A DNA stretch of 64,000 bases. It comes from Cyclobacteriaceae bacterium. Its GTDB lineage: Bacteria; Bacteroidota; Bacteroidia; Cytophagales; Cyclobacteriaceae. The DNA lies in the NCBI GenBank assembly GCA_026129485.1, contig JAHCHY010000013.1, positions 1 to 64,000 on the forward strand. Reading direction: 5' to 3'. A model generated the notes under the pieces. It was not told the origin of the DNA. It searched no databases and was given only the letters and a program-made list of their open reading frames with translations. This document shows, piece after piece, positions 8,144 to 16,368 of the stretch (the stretch's first letter is position 1; the number at the start of each line of letters is the position of its first letter). A program made the position numbers and the translations under genes.

Positions 8144-9001
8144 TTATTTTCTCCTGCCTTTTTTCAGTTCTTTTTTTCCTGCCTTGCTGACCTTTAGGTT
8201 TGAGGTTTCGAGCAAGTGGTTTTCAGATGACACAATTTTTTCGCCTGTTTTGCTTTCCAATTCACGCCTTGCGTTTCCTGCTACTGATCCGCCTTGTTTC
8301 GCTGCTTTTTTGTTTTCCAAAAAACCTTTCGGGTTTTGTGTTTTTACGATAGCAGTTGTTGAGGCTTCACCAAGCATAGAAAAGATTAGTTCCAAATCCG
8401 TCATATGATCACGCAGGTTTTGGCTTTTCAGTCCTTTCACTTTTTTGTATTCAGAAGGTGTTAAACCGAATGTTGCTTTTGATATTTCTGCTGTCAGGAT
8501 AGCGTATTCCATTTGTTCTTTTACGCCCCTGTTTTTCCATTCTTCGGTCAGCTCTTCACGAATGGCGATGCTTCGCATACGCTTTTCAATCCAATCGTCA
8601 GGATAACCTTTAAGTTTATATAGTTCCCTTGTCCTTTGGGTTGCCAATTCGGGATTTTCAATTTCGTCTAACCTGTCTGAACCGACTTGTGCCAACCAAA
8701 GTTTGAACGGCTCGGCCTTAGGCGAAGGGATTGACTGAATGATGCGTAAAAGTCCTTTTGCATTGGCACAGCCCATTTTTTGCTTCCCCCCAGGTGTGTC
8801 CACCATAAGGGTGGGTACAAATTGTACCCACCCTTTGGCAAGCTCTTGATCCCTCTGCCTCATCCGTTTGATATATTGCTTGGGGTCTTTACTGTCCGTT
8901 AATACAGCTACAACATCTTCCACCACGAAATACCATTTTTCATCGGCCTCATTCCAAACGGTTCTTATCTGTTTACTCTCAAAGAGTTTAATATTACTCA
9001 T
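8144..9001 (-). CDS. Bro-N domain protein (phage antirepressor/DinD-like)
   Basis: 285 residues when started at the ATG at 9001 (MSNIKLFESKQIRTVW), which fits the usual family start; the longer frame back to 9100 would translate through a hairpin and is less likely. The N-terminal Bro-N DNA-binding domain covers about residues 1-110 (WYFVVEDVVAVLTDS, GCANAKGLLRIIQSIPSPKA). A C-terminal part follows with GLKSQNLRDHMTDLELIFSM and a Lys-rich tail. Members are found in phages and mobile regions and as DNA-damage-linked regulators. The coding sequence contains a perfect 29-base palindrome (8807-8835), and matching inverted repeats lie beyond both ends. Family call is firm; function is not known. 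Confidence 0.88.
   Translation of the reverse strand: MSNIKLFESKQIRTVWNEADEKWYFVVEDVVAVLTDSKDPKQYIKRMRQRDQELAKGWVQFVPTLMVDTPGGKQKMGCANAKGLLRIIQSIPSPKAEPFKLWLAQVGSDRLDEIENPELATQRTRELYKLKGYPDDWIEKRMRSIAIREELTEEWKNRGVKEQMEYAILTAEISKATFGLTPSEYKKVKGLKSQNLRDHMTDLELIFSMLGEASTTAIVKTQNPKGFLENKKAAKQGGSVAGNARRELESKTGEKIVSSENHLLETSNLKVSKAGKKELKKGRRK
8807..8835. repeat. Perfect 14-bp palindrome inside Bro-N coding sequence
   Basis: Arms AAGGGTGGGTACAA (8807-8820) and TTGTACCCACCCTT (8822-8835) around a single central base. It encodes part of the conserved KGWVQFVPTL segment of the Bro-N domain. Confidence 0.85.
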
Positions 9002-9049
9002 ATCGCAATCTACACAAATATTCAAACGTGATGCTCGCTCCGATACTTC

Positions 9050-9093
9050 ATGACGGAATGCTTCTTTACGTAGATTTTCCTGCATTCTGTCAT
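9050..9093. repeat. Inverted repeat upstream of Bro-N gene
   Basis: Arms ATGACGGAATGC (9050-9061) and GCATTCTGTCAT (9082-9093), one mismatch. The arms repeat those at 8083-8126, so the Bro-N gene is bracketed by two related hairpins. Lying just before the chosen start at 9001, this copy could be an operator. Confidence 0.65.
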
Positions 9094-9134
9094 ATACCAT
9101 TTTTAACTTTCCTGTTATTAGCTGAAATTGATGT

Positions 9135-9509
9135 ATGAATCATAAGACGAAGATCACCGGAACGCGTTACGTGCTGGCTGTTAAAGACCTGGCAAAATCA
9201 GCCGACTTCTATCAAAGCAAGCTTGGTTTCAGGTCGGTGTGGTGCGAAGGAGGCTGGCATTTGCTTTACCGCGAAAAATTTGTGGTTATGCTCGGAGAAT
9301 GCCCCGATGACCGGTCAGCTTTTGAGACCGTAAATCACTCCTGGTTTGCTTATATTGACATGGAAAATATTGATATACTATACCAGGAGTATCGCTCAGG
9401 GAATGTCGAAATATTGAGTGAAATTGAAGACAAACCATGGGGACAACGGGAATTTTCAATCCGTACCATTGACGGACACCGGATCATGTTCGGGCAGGAA
9501 ATCAAATAA
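9135..9509 (+). CDS. VOC-fold protein (glyoxalase/bleomycin-resistance superfamily), copy 1
   Basis: 124 residues with the two beta-alpha-beta-beta-beta halves of a VOC protein: ITGTRYVLAVKDLAKSADFY at the N-terminus and the terminal IDGHRIMFGQE. The usual metal ligands are absent: Arg stands where the first His is expected (RYVLAVKD) and Met where the last Glu is expected (HRIMFGQ). This argues against glyoxalase I or dioxygenase activity and for a binding, sequestration or metal-independent role, as in bleomycin-resistance proteins. First of five tandem VOC genes; copy 2 starts one base after its stop codon. No promoter match was seen in the short space upstream. Confidence 0.85.
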   Translation: MNHKTKITGTRYVLAVKDLAKSADFYQSKLGFRSVWCEGGWHLLYREKFVVMLGECPDDRSAFETVNHSWFAYIDMENIDILYQEYRSGNVEILSEIEDKPWGQREFSIRTIDGHRIMFGQEIK

Positions 9510-9510
9510 A

Positions 9511-9909
9511 ATGTATATGGAAATTCAATACCTATGCCCCATGCTCATGGTATTCGATATGAAAGAATCGCTGAAATTTTATGTGGACATACTCGGGTTT
9601 GAAATTCATGAAAGTGCCGGTGAGCCGGATGACGTGGGCTGGGTATGGCTGACGCGGGGCGATCTGAATCTGATGCTGAACACGCAATATGAAATGCCTG
9701 ACAGACCGCGACACCCGGAAGCATCGCGGATGAAAGCACATGACGACACTGTACTCTACTTGGGATGCCCGGATGTGGATGCTGCATATCATGAGTTGGT
9801 GGGCAAGGGATTGAAATGCGATCCGCCTCAAGTGGCTCCTTACGGCATGAAGCAACTGTATCTCCACGACCCTGACGGTTATGGAATTTGCTTCCAGTGG
9901 AAAACATGA
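9511..9909 (+). CDS. VOC-fold protein, copy 2
   Basis: 132 residues from the ATG at 9511 (a second in-frame ATG lies at 9517). An in-frame ATG at 9418 lies inside copy 1 and would add unrelated residues, so it was rejected. VOC features: YLCPMLMVFDMKESLKFYVD and the terminal DPDGYGICFQ. The first ligand position is Cys and the last is Cys, so no standard metal site. It starts directly behind copy 1 and is probably co-transcribed and coupled. A palindromic repeat follows at 9918-9952. Confidence 0.85.
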   Translation: MYMEIQYLCPMLMVFDMKESLKFYVDILGFEIHESAGEPDDVGWVWLTRGDLNLMLNTQYEMPDRPRHPEASRMKAHDDTVLYLGCPDVDAAYHELVGKGLKCDPPQVAPYGMKQLYLHDPDGYGICFQWKT

Positions 9910-9917
9910 AACAGCAC

Positions 9918-9952
9918 CAGACCTATAAGGTTTTAAAAACCTTATAGGTCTG
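9918..9952. repeat. AGACCTAT-family palindromic repeat, copy 1 (intact)
   Basis: Perfect 17-bp arms around one central base: CAGACCTATAAGGTTTT and its complement. It lies between VOC copies 2 and 3, ending 21 bases before the next ATG. Degenerate relatives occur at 10773, 14371, 15891 and 17261. Confidence 0.9.
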
Positions 9953-9973
9953 AAGTAAATTAATTTAAAAACT

Positions 9974-10375
9974 ATGGATAGTACTTTGAAGCACCTGAGC
10001 CCGATCCTTTGGACGAAAGACCTCAACGAAACTATTGCATTTTATACCACCGTGCTGGGATTTAAGGCACGCAGCAATTTTCCCAATTTTGTTTCGCTCT
10101 CGCGAGAGCATGTTGAAATCATGTTCGTAGTGCCGCAGGACGATCCAGATGATTGCAAAGATCCCGATGGTCTGGAAGAATTTTTTCCGAAACCCATGCT
10201 TACCGGCAGCTTGTACATTACAGTGAACAATGTGGATGAGCTATGGAGTAAAGTAAACGATAAAGTGAATGTAGAGACACCGTTGTGCGACCGGGAATAC
10301 TATATGCGGGATTTTTCCATTCTTGACAACAACGGTTATGAATTGGTTTTCGGCCAGCCTGTTCCGCATCCATGA
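9974..10375 (+). CDS. VOC-fold protein, copy 3
   Basis: 133 residues starting at the ATG after the intact palindromic repeat. VOC pattern: LKHLSPILWTKDLNETIAFY at the start and DNNGYELVFGQP at the end. First ligand position Ser, last position Val, so no usual metal site. The acidic insert DDPDDCKDPDGLEE near residues 54-70 sets it apart from the other copies. Substrate cannot be read from the sequence. Confidence 0.85.
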   Translation: MDSTLKHLSPILWTKDLNETIAFYTTVLGFKARSNFPNFVSLSREHVEIMFVVPQDDPDDCKDPDGLEEFFPKPMLTGSLYITVNNVDELWSKVNDKVNVETPLCDREYYMRDFSILDNNGYELVFGQPVPHP

Positions 10376-10396
10376 ATGATTGTAACATAAAATACT

Positions 10397-10762
10397 ATGA
10401 ATACAACTAAAAATTTCAGAATTAAAAACATGAGCGCGCAACTTCTTGTTGCTGACATTGAGCGCTCCATAGCGTTCTATACGGAGAAATTGGGCTTCGA
10501 TATAGACTTTCGTTACGAAGATTTTTACGTGGGAATTATTAAAGATGGATGCTCCATACACCTTAAATGCGTTGAAGAAAGAAAAGACAGGCGAAGCAAT
10601 GAAGACTTGGATATTCTCTTTTCGGTTGACGGGATTGAAGGGGTATATGAAGAACTGTTAAGCAAGCCTGTCGAAATAATCCAGCCATTACGTGTCATGC
10701 CTTACGGAAAAGAGTTTTATGTGGCAGACCCGGACGGTAATATCATTGCTTTTGTAGAATAA
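10397..10762 (+). CDS. VOC-fold protein, copy 4
   Basis: 121 residues, 21 bases after copy 3. VOC pattern: MSAQLLVADIERSIAFYTEK and the terminal DPDGNIIAFVE. First ligand position Ser, last position Ala; a His occurs in SIHLK near residue 54 but alone would not form the standard site. Probably in one transcript with copy 3. Confidence 0.85.
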   Translation: MNTTKNFRIKNMSAQLLVADIERSIAFYTEKLGFDIDFRYEDFYVGIIKDGCSIHLKCVEERKDRRSNEDLDILFSVDGIEGVYEELLSKPVEIIQPLRVMPYGKEFYVADPDGNIIAFVE

Positions 10763-10772
10763 GTTTTTTAAT

Positions 10773-10804
10773 GACCTACGATTTTTTAAAAAAACTCATA
10801 GGTA
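10773..10804. repeat. AGACCTAT-family repeat, copy 2 (degenerate)
   Basis: GACCTACGATTTTTT on the left and AAAAAACTCATAGGTA on the right form an imperfect palindrome between VOC copies 4 and 5. An in-frame ATG at 10771 lies at its edge, so the true start of copy 5 is placed downstream. Confidence 0.65.
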
Positions 10805-10839
10805 TAAAGATGATACTAAATTCAAAACAGGATACTCGT

Positions 10840-11241
10840 ATGGCTAAAACAGAAATCTCAGGCATTGCACCATTCTTCATCGTAAAGAATGTTCCCGTAG
10901 CCTTGTCGTTTTATCACGATCGGCTTGGGTTTGACATCACGTTTCAAGGGCCCAGTGAAGACGATATCTTCTTCGGCATTGTCCAACGGGGTGCCGCGAT
11001 GATCATGCTGAAGGAAGTTGGTGTCGACCCGGTGCCGAACTACACGCGAGATATCAAAAAAGGCATTGCACGCTGGGATGCTTACCTCCATGTACCGGAT
11101 CCTGATGCACTTGCAGCAGAATTTTCGTTGCGCAATGTCAGCTTTTTTCAACCACTAATGGACAACGATGATGGTTTGCGGGGATTTGAAATAGCTGATG
11201 CCGATGGATATGTGTTGTTTTTCGGGCGGCCTAACTCATAA
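10840..11241 (+). CDS. VOC-fold protein, copy 5
   Basis: 133 residues from the ATG at 10840 (MAKTEISGIAPFF). In-frame ATGs at 10771 and 10810 lie in or against the repeat and add residues unlike the family. VOC pattern: IAPFFIVKNVPVALSFYHDR and the terminal DADGYVLFFGRP. First ligand position Ala, last position Phe. It is clearly the closest relative of copy 6 (15921-16316), sharing the GP..D.....IV.R....M.LK core and the LRGFEI.DADGYVLFFGRP ending, so these two arose by duplication. Last gene of the first array block. Confidence 0.85.
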   Translation: MAKTEISGIAPFFIVKNVPVALSFYHDRLGFDITFQGPSEDDIFFGIVQRGAAMIMLKEVGVDPVPNYTRDIKKGIARWDAYLHVPDPDALAAEFSLRNVSFFQPLMDNDDGLRGFEIADADGYVLFFGRPNS

Positions 11242-11362
11242 AAATCAGATATAATATTAAAGACGGGGCTGACTAAATTATATATTCAGAAAGAAAGAAA
11301 CGGGTCGCCCTGAAAGGGTAATATGGATGTGAATTTTTTGATTCGATCTGACTTATATTCTA

Positions 11363-13993
11363 TTACTCGTTCCTCAAAAACCTCACCGGATTACTGAAGG
11401 CCACTTTTAACAGATAGTAACTTACAGAAAGCAACCCGATAACGAGGACACAAATGCCTGCCTTCACGAAAAAAGAAACATCCAACCCAATCCTGTACTG
11501 AAAAGTTTCCAGCCAAAGGTTTCCTAAATAAATGGCAGCAGGCAACCCGACAATGATCGCTGTCAGGTTAAACACAGCATAGCGCGAATAGAATTGTTTA
11601 ATAATCGCCAGTTGGTCAGCCCCGAAAACTTTACGGATAGCTACTTCTTTCAGCCGACTGCTGAACAGCAAAGAACTCATGGCAAACAGGCCGTAACAGG
11701 TAAGATACAGTGCGATGGAAGTAAAGAAAAGAATCAGGTTACTTAATCTGGCTTCATTGGTATAGAGCTTGTCCATCTTTTTATCGAGCAGTTCATAGAC
11801 AAAGGGCTTGTTTGAAAATTTCTTCCACGTGTCGCCAATGTGCGCAATCGCTTCCTCAAAGGAATGACCGGACGTACGGATCAGCGCAGTGCCGAACCCC
11901 GGGCTTACGGTAAGAATCACCGGCTTTACCGGCTTATGCAGGGATTCAAAATTATAATCTTCCATCATACCAATCACCCTGCCTTCGGCCATGATGTCGG
12001 TAGTGCCGGCAGCGAACACCTTCATTCTTTTGTTTATTGGATCGTCTGCCCAACCCAATTCAATAGCCGCTCTTTTGTTAATGAGAAAAGGCCACAGGGT
12101 ATCTTTTTCATAGGAAGCATACGGCTTGAAGTTTTCTCCTGCCAGGAGCTTTATCTTCAGTGTGCCCAGGTAGTCGTGATCCACCCAAGCCAGTGGAAAC
12201 AGGAAAGGTCTTTCTTCCGAGCCACCTTCAGGCACAAACCGCCAGCCGTTATGTGCGCCACCGGGCACAGCGCCTCCGCTTACTTCTATGACGAGGTCGT
12301 TTTTCTTCAGTTCATGCTTGAATGCTTCCTCGTGACTGTAAATATCTTCGTTCAATTCCACCAGCACGACATTCTGCTTATCGAAGCCTAAATCTTTGTT
12401 CTTAAAAAAATCAATCTGGCTGCTGACGATAAACGAAAAAACGAGCAGCACAAATGAAAAGCATACCTGTAACCCGATCAATACGTTCCGCTCTCCAGCA
12501 TGACTACGGTTTCCTTCTTTTTGCGACAAGAGGTAGCGCGATGGTTGCGTGGCATAGCGCATGGCAGGACGGATCACGGCCATAAGGCAGATGGCAATAA
12601 TGATTGCCAGAGTAGCACCAATAACCATGCGGGGGGCTGACAGAAGGTCAAAGTTTTTCTGAACAAGATCGTTGAAGAAAGGAAGGGCAACGAAGCACAA
12701 CAAGATGGCCAGGCTAAAGGCCAGTAATCCAATCAGCAGGCTTTCAAAGGAAAGCTGTGTAATAATCCGCGCGGCATTTTGCCCGAGAAACTTGCGGATA
12801 CCCACTTCCCGCATACGGCTGCCGATCTTAAAGCTGGAAAGGTTGATGATGTTAATGGCAGAAACGATCATGATGACAAACGCTACAACAGAAAAAAGTT
12901 TCACGTACAGCATGTTGCCGCCCGGTTCCATCTCGTTGCTCAGACCTGCGGTGAGGTGAATATCACTAATGGCCTGCAAGTGAAACGCTCCATCTTGTTT
13001 GTAACGGTCGGGAAAATATTTATTAACGACCAACGGGAGCTTGGCTTCTGCCTCTCCCGGTGAAGCCGTATTCCGTAAAAGCACATACGTGTAGGCGCCA
13101 ATCCAGAACCATTTGTTTTCGCGTCCTTCAAGCCCGGTTCGACTTTTCCAGATGCCAAGTTGATAGGCAAGTGGCACGATTGCGTTAAACCGAAGATGTG
13201 ATTGTTCAGGAACATCTTTCATCACCCCGGTAACCGTGAGCGGCTGATCATACGCCAGCAGAGTTTTACCCAACGGATCTTCTGTTCCGAAGTATTTCCT
13301 GGCCATAGATTCCGTGAGGATGATGCTGGCCGGTACATTCAGGGCTGTTTGCTTATCACCCGTAAGCCATGAAAAGGAAAACAAGTCAAAGAAATGTTCA
13401 TCGGCCATGATAATACGCTCCGAAAACTTTTTTTCATTGAGGGAAAACTCGATCTCTTGTCGAAAAATGCGAACGGCATATTCAACTTCCGGGATTTCGG
13501 ATTGAATAGCCTCTGCCGCAGGAAAAGGCGAGGTAACCATATTATACTCTACATCACTCAGCTTCAGGTGTGTGGTCAGCCGGTAGAGCCGGTCTTTCTT
13601 TTCGTGAAACTGGTCGTAAGAAAACTCATCGTGGATAAACAGCATGATGAGGATAAAAGAAGTGAGGCTCAACGCAAGTCCTAACAGCGACACGAGGTAA
13701 TAGCCGAGATCTTTGCGTACAAGCCGACCGAAGAAAAGAAAAGTATGACTAATCATATTGGTTGTTGTTTGCATGGATACACTCTGCGGAAGTCTAGCCA
13801 TTTTTAAAAACCCGAGCGCCTCAACGACAAAGAAGAACTTCGCTTTCCAGCGCGGGAAATTGCCGCGTATCCTTGAATTAAATTTTTCTTCCAAGTCGCC
13901 TAACGAAGCTTCCAGCACGCGGTTATCAAGAAACATCGCCAGAAGTTTCCTCACCCACTTGGGAGAATTGATTTCAGGGAGATCGTTTTTCAT
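11363..13993 (-). CDS. FtsX/MacB-type ABC transporter permease with PadR-linked N-terminal domain
   Basis: 876 residues from the ATG at 13993, which overlaps the PadR stop as ATGA; an earlier in-frame ATG at 14026 is less likely. A soluble N-terminal segment of about 80 residues (SPKWVRKLLAMFLDNRVLEA) is typical of permeases encoded next to PadR regulators. Then come two MacB-PCD/FtsX halves with about eight transmembrane segments and the terminal motif NPVRFLRNE. Such proteins usually pair with an ATPase encoded elsewhere and export small molecules or peptides or act in envelope stress. No ATPase gene is adjacent. Confidence 0.9.
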   Translation of the reverse strand: MKNDLPEINSPKWVRKLLAMFLDNRVLEASLGDLEEKFNSRIRGNFPRWKAKFFFVVEALGFLKMARLPQSVSMQTTTNMISHTFLFFGRLVRKDLGYYLVSLLGLALSLTSFILIMLFIHDEFSYDQFHEKKDRLYRLTTHLKLSDVEYNMVTSPFPAAEAIQSEIPEVEYAVRIFRQEIEFSLNEKKFSERIIMADEHFFDLFSFSWLTGDKQTALNVPASIILTESMARKYFGTEDPLGKTLLAYDQPLTVTGVMKDVPEQSHLRFNAIVPLAYQLGIWKSRTGLEGRENKWFWIGAYTYVLLRNTASPGEAEAKLPLVVNKYFPDRYKQDGAFHLQAISDIHLTAGLSNEMEPGGNMLYVKLFSVVAFVIMIVSAINIINLSSFKIGSRMREVGIRKFLGQNAARIITQLSFESLLIGLLAFSLAILLCFVALPFFNDLVQKNFDLLSAPRMVIGATLAIIIAICLMAVIRPAMRYATQPSRYLLSQKEGNRSHAGERNVLIGLQVCFSFVLLVFSFIVSSQIDFFKNKDLGFDKQNVVLVELNEDIYSHEEAFKHELKKNDLVIEVSGGAVPGGAHNGWRFVPEGGSEERPFLFPLAWVDHDYLGTLKIKLLAGENFKPYASYEKDTLWPFLINKRAAIELGWADDPINKRMKVFAAGTTDIMAEGRVIGMMEDYNFESLHKPVKPVILTVSPGFGTALIRTSGHSFEEAIAHIGDTWKKFSNKPFVYELLDKKMDKLYTNEARLSNLILFFTSIALYLTCYGLFAMSSLLFSSRLKEVAIRKVFGADQLAIIKQFYSRYAVFNLTAIIVGLPAAIYLGNLWLETFQYRIGLDVSFFVKAGICVLVIGLLSVSYYLLKVAFSNPVRFLRNE

Positions 13994-14319
13994 AAGCTGA
14001 ATGCAGTTTTGGGAATGGCACGCCACAATTCATTGCGCATTTCTTTTGCGTGAGCCAGCGATTTCTGACCCGATTTGGTTACCCGGAATAGCAGCTTTCT
14101 TCGTCCGCCCCGTTCGGGGGTAGCGCCATCGAAGCGCGATTCGAGGTATCCTTTTTCTTCCAGCCGGTGCAGGGCTACGTGGATGGTGCTGAGTGTAGCC
14201 TTCCGGTTGCACCGTTGCTCCAGTTCTTCCTGGATGGCCACACCGTATGCCTCATCAAACAGCACGCCCACCACAAGCAATACAAGCTCTTCAAATTCAC
14301 CGAGATTTGTTCCTTTCAT
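13990..14319 (-). CDS. PadR-family transcriptional regulator
   Basis: 109 residues with the PadR winged-helix fold (EFEELVLLVVGVLFDEAYGVAI, STIHVALHRLEEKGYLES, GGRRKLLFRVTKSGQ). It is the first gene of a two-gene unit with the FtsX permease, the stop and start overlapping by four bases. PadR proteins commonly repress their own transporter operons and respond to the transported compound. A perfect dyad, TATTTG-T-CAAATA, lies 25 bases upstream of the start and is a plausible operator. Confidence 0.93.
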   Translation of the reverse strand: MKGTNLGEFEELVLLVVGVLFDEAYGVAIQEELEQRCNRKATLSTIHVALHRLEEKGYLESRFDGATPERGGRRKLLFRVTKSGQKSLAHAKEMRNELWRAIPKTAFSL

Positions 14320-14343
14320 GGCGTGAAGATAATATTTGTTTCG

Positions 14344-14356
14344 TATTTGTCAAATA
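14344..14356 (-). promoter_or_regulatory. Candidate PadR operator and promoter
   Basis: Perfect dyad TATTTG-T-CAAATA. Read on the minus strand it contains a TTTG, followed 19 bases later by TATCTTCA, a weak match to the Bacteroidetes TTTG / TAnnTTTG promoter. A repressor bound here would cover the -33 element. Confidence 0.35.
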
Positions 14357-14370
14357 ACTATGTTTGTAAA

Positions 14371-14405
14371 TAGACCTATGAGGTTTTTGAAATCTCATAG
14401 GTCTA
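14371..14405. repeat. AGACCTAT-family repeat, copy 3
   Basis: Arms TAGACCTATGAGGTT (14371-14385) and AATCTCATAGGTCTA (14391-14405), one mismatch. It lies 26 bases before the S41 protease start. Confidence 0.85.
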
Positions 14406-14431
14406 AAAAAATAACACTGAATTTTAATCTC

Positions 14432-15865
14432 ATGAAATTGACCCTTTATTTTCTGCTAATCGGATTAAGCTGGACTGCTTGCAATTCAGACAAATCGCAG
14501 ACTGATAAATCTGCAGGATATCGTCATGATATGCTTGTGGCACTCGATTCTTTTGAAACCTATTTGAATGATCGGTGGTCTTATCGTTTTGCAAACAATG
14601 CCGATTATGCAGAACCTATTGACAGCCTTCGTCAAAAGATTAAAGTGGGATTATCGAAAGATGAATTCGGCATTGAAATTGAAAAGATTATTGCGCTGGG
14701 CATTGATGGACATTCCCGTGTTCGTGGCTACACCTGGCCACAAGGAGGATGTCTGCCATTTCTCATAGAAGTTGAAGGCGATCATTTTATTGCCACTCAT
14801 CCGGACAGAAATGCTTTTCTGATTGAAGACTTCCCCTTCCTGAAGAAAATAGACGGAAGGCCAATAGAAGATTGGTGCAAACATATATCCACCAGAGTGC
14901 CCAAAGGATCACCCCAATGGGTCAAGCACAGGTGCGTGGTTCGATTTCTTGTCAGGCTTGACTATTGGCGCGAAGTGATGAATTTACCCATTAGTGATTC
15001 TGTGGAAATCGAACTGACTAACATATCAGAAAAGGAGTTCAGAGTGATCAGGTTAGCGACAGCTAAGACGCCACCTTCATTTGGAGTATGGCCGAAATCA
15101 AACTCGATGTTATTATCCAGTAATATAGGTTATTTAAGGTTGCCGAATATGCAGAAGGAGTCATCCACCAATGAGATCAATTTGTGGATGCCGAAATTCC
15201 GCAACGCTGATGGTTTAATTATCGATGTTCGTGATAATGATGGAGGAGATCGCGATGCCCTTAATTTAGTTTACGCTTACCTTGCTTCGTCCACTGATCC
15301 TCCGCGCGTTTTTACAGCAGCAGCTTATCGAATCCATCCCTCAAGAAAAAAAGATCATCTTGCCGGAGGGCATTTTATGTTTCCGGAAGAACATGAAGGT
15401 TGGACATTGGAAGATAAAGCTGCAATCAAGTCATTTAAAAAAACGTTCCATCCGGAATGGGAGCTGCCACCTAAACAGTTCAGTCAATGGCATTATATGG
15501 TACTTCACCGAAGCCCGGATTCAGAAATATATCATTTCAACAAGCCTGTTGTTGTTTTGATGAATTCAAAGTGTTTTAGTGCAACTGACATATTTCTTGC
15601 TGGCCTGAAAGGAATGAAGAATGTCACACTGCTTGGCTCTCCAAGTGGAGGAGGCAGTGGTGCAAGCGAGAGCTTTGAGTTAGGATCAACCAATATACGG
15701 ATGACACTTAGCTCAATGGCATCATTTCAGTCTAACGGAAAACTCTTTGACGGTAATGGTGTTGAGCCGGATAGAATATTGTACCACGTTCCGGAACATT
15801 TCATTGGCTTGCGTGATAATGTATTGGATACTGCATTAAGTATTATCATGGACAACAGAAAATAA
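14432..15865 (+). CDS. S41-family (tail-specific-protease-like) peptidase lipoprotein
   Basis: 477 residues from the ATG at 14432; the open frame extends further upstream but runs through the palindromic repeat. The N-terminus MKLTLYFLLIGLSWTAC looks like a lipoprotein signal with Cys17 as the lipidated residue. The S41 core begins near residue 225 (SNIGYLRLPNM, GLIIDVRDNDGGDRDAL). The expected catalytic Ser is Ser383 in SKCFSATDIF, followed by LGSPSGGGSG at 401-410, where CtpA-type enzymes have FGKG with the catalytic Lys. The protein may therefore use a different dyad or be non-catalytic. Located at the periplasmic face of a membrane. Stand-alone gene in the VOC array. Confidence 0.85.
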   Translation: MKLTLYFLLIGLSWTACNSDKSQTDKSAGYRHDMLVALDSFETYLNDRWSYRFANNADYAEPIDSLRQKIKVGLSKDEFGIEIEKIIALGIDGHSRVRGYTWPQGGCLPFLIEVEGDHFIATHPDRNAFLIEDFPFLKKIDGRPIEDWCKHISTRVPKGSPQWVKHRCVVRFLVRLDYWREVMNLPISDSVEIELTNISEKEFRVIRLATAKTPPSFGVWPKSNSMLLSSNIGYLRLPNMQKESSTNEINLWMPKFRNADGLIIDVRDNDGGDRDALNLVYAYLASSTDPPRVFTAAAYRIHPSRKKDHLAGGHFMFPEEHEGWTLEDKAAIKSFKKTFHPEWELPPKQFSQWHYMVLHRSPDSEIYHFNKPVVVLMNSKCFSATDIFLAGLKGMKNVTLLGSPSGGGSGASESFELGSTNIRMTLSSMASFQSNGKLFDGNGVEPDRILYHVPEHFIGLRDNVLDTALSIIMDNRK

Positions 15866-15890
15866 TTTTATAATGTACTACTACTTTTCA

Positions 15891-15906
15891 AAACCTCATA
15901 GATCTA
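15891..15906. repeat. AGACCTAT-family repeat, copy 4 (right half only)
   Basis: AAACCTCATAGATCTA, the right arm of the repeat; the left arm is eroded. It ends 14 bases before the start of VOC copy 6. Confidence 0.6.
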
Positions 15907-15920
15907 AAAAACTGTAAACC

Positions 15921-16316
15921 ATGAAAAACCTCATGTACGTCATGCCTTGTTTTATTGTTGCGGACTTGAAAATTTCAGTTTCATTCTATGTTGATAAGCT
16001 TGGGTTTGAAATCCGGTATATGGGTCCGGACGAAAACCCGTATTGGGCTATTGTTGGCCGCGACACTGTTTCCATTATGCTTAAGGCAGTTGCTCCGGAT
16101 ATAAAACCCATTCCTAATCGTACGCGACACGAATGGGCGCCCTCGGATGCTTATATTTCTGCGGCTGAACCGGACACGTTGTTTGAGGAATATCGTTCAA
16201 ATGGTGTAACATTCAGCAAACCTATCCATAACAATAGTGATAATCTAAGAGGTTTTGAAATAGAAGATGCCGATGGATATGTCCTGTTTTTCGGGAGGCC
16301 CTCTGCGGATTCGTGA
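15921..16316 (+). CDS. VOC-fold protein, copy 6
   Basis: 131 residues. VOC pattern: MPCFIVADLKISVSFYVDKL and the terminal DADGYVLFFGRP. First ligand position Met, last position Phe. It is a duplicate of copy 5 in overall plan and ending, although the two are separated by the PadR/FtsX and S41 genes. Probably co-transcribed with the esterase that follows. Confidence 0.85.
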   Translation: MKNLMYVMPCFIVADLKISVSFYVDKLGFEIRYMGPDENPYWAIVGRDTVSIMLKAVAPDIKPIPNRTRHEWAPSDAYISAAEPDTLFEEYRSNGVTFSKPIHNNSDNLRGFEIEDADGYVLFFGRPSADS

Positions 16317-16368
16317 ATTTCCATTTGTGCAATTAAGAAAAAAGAAAATATCACCAATCCTGTTAAAA

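Noticed and set aside
9001-9100. Longer N-terminus for the Bro-N protein
   Set aside because: The added codons run through a hairpin and do not resemble the family; the ATG at 9001 gives the usual start.
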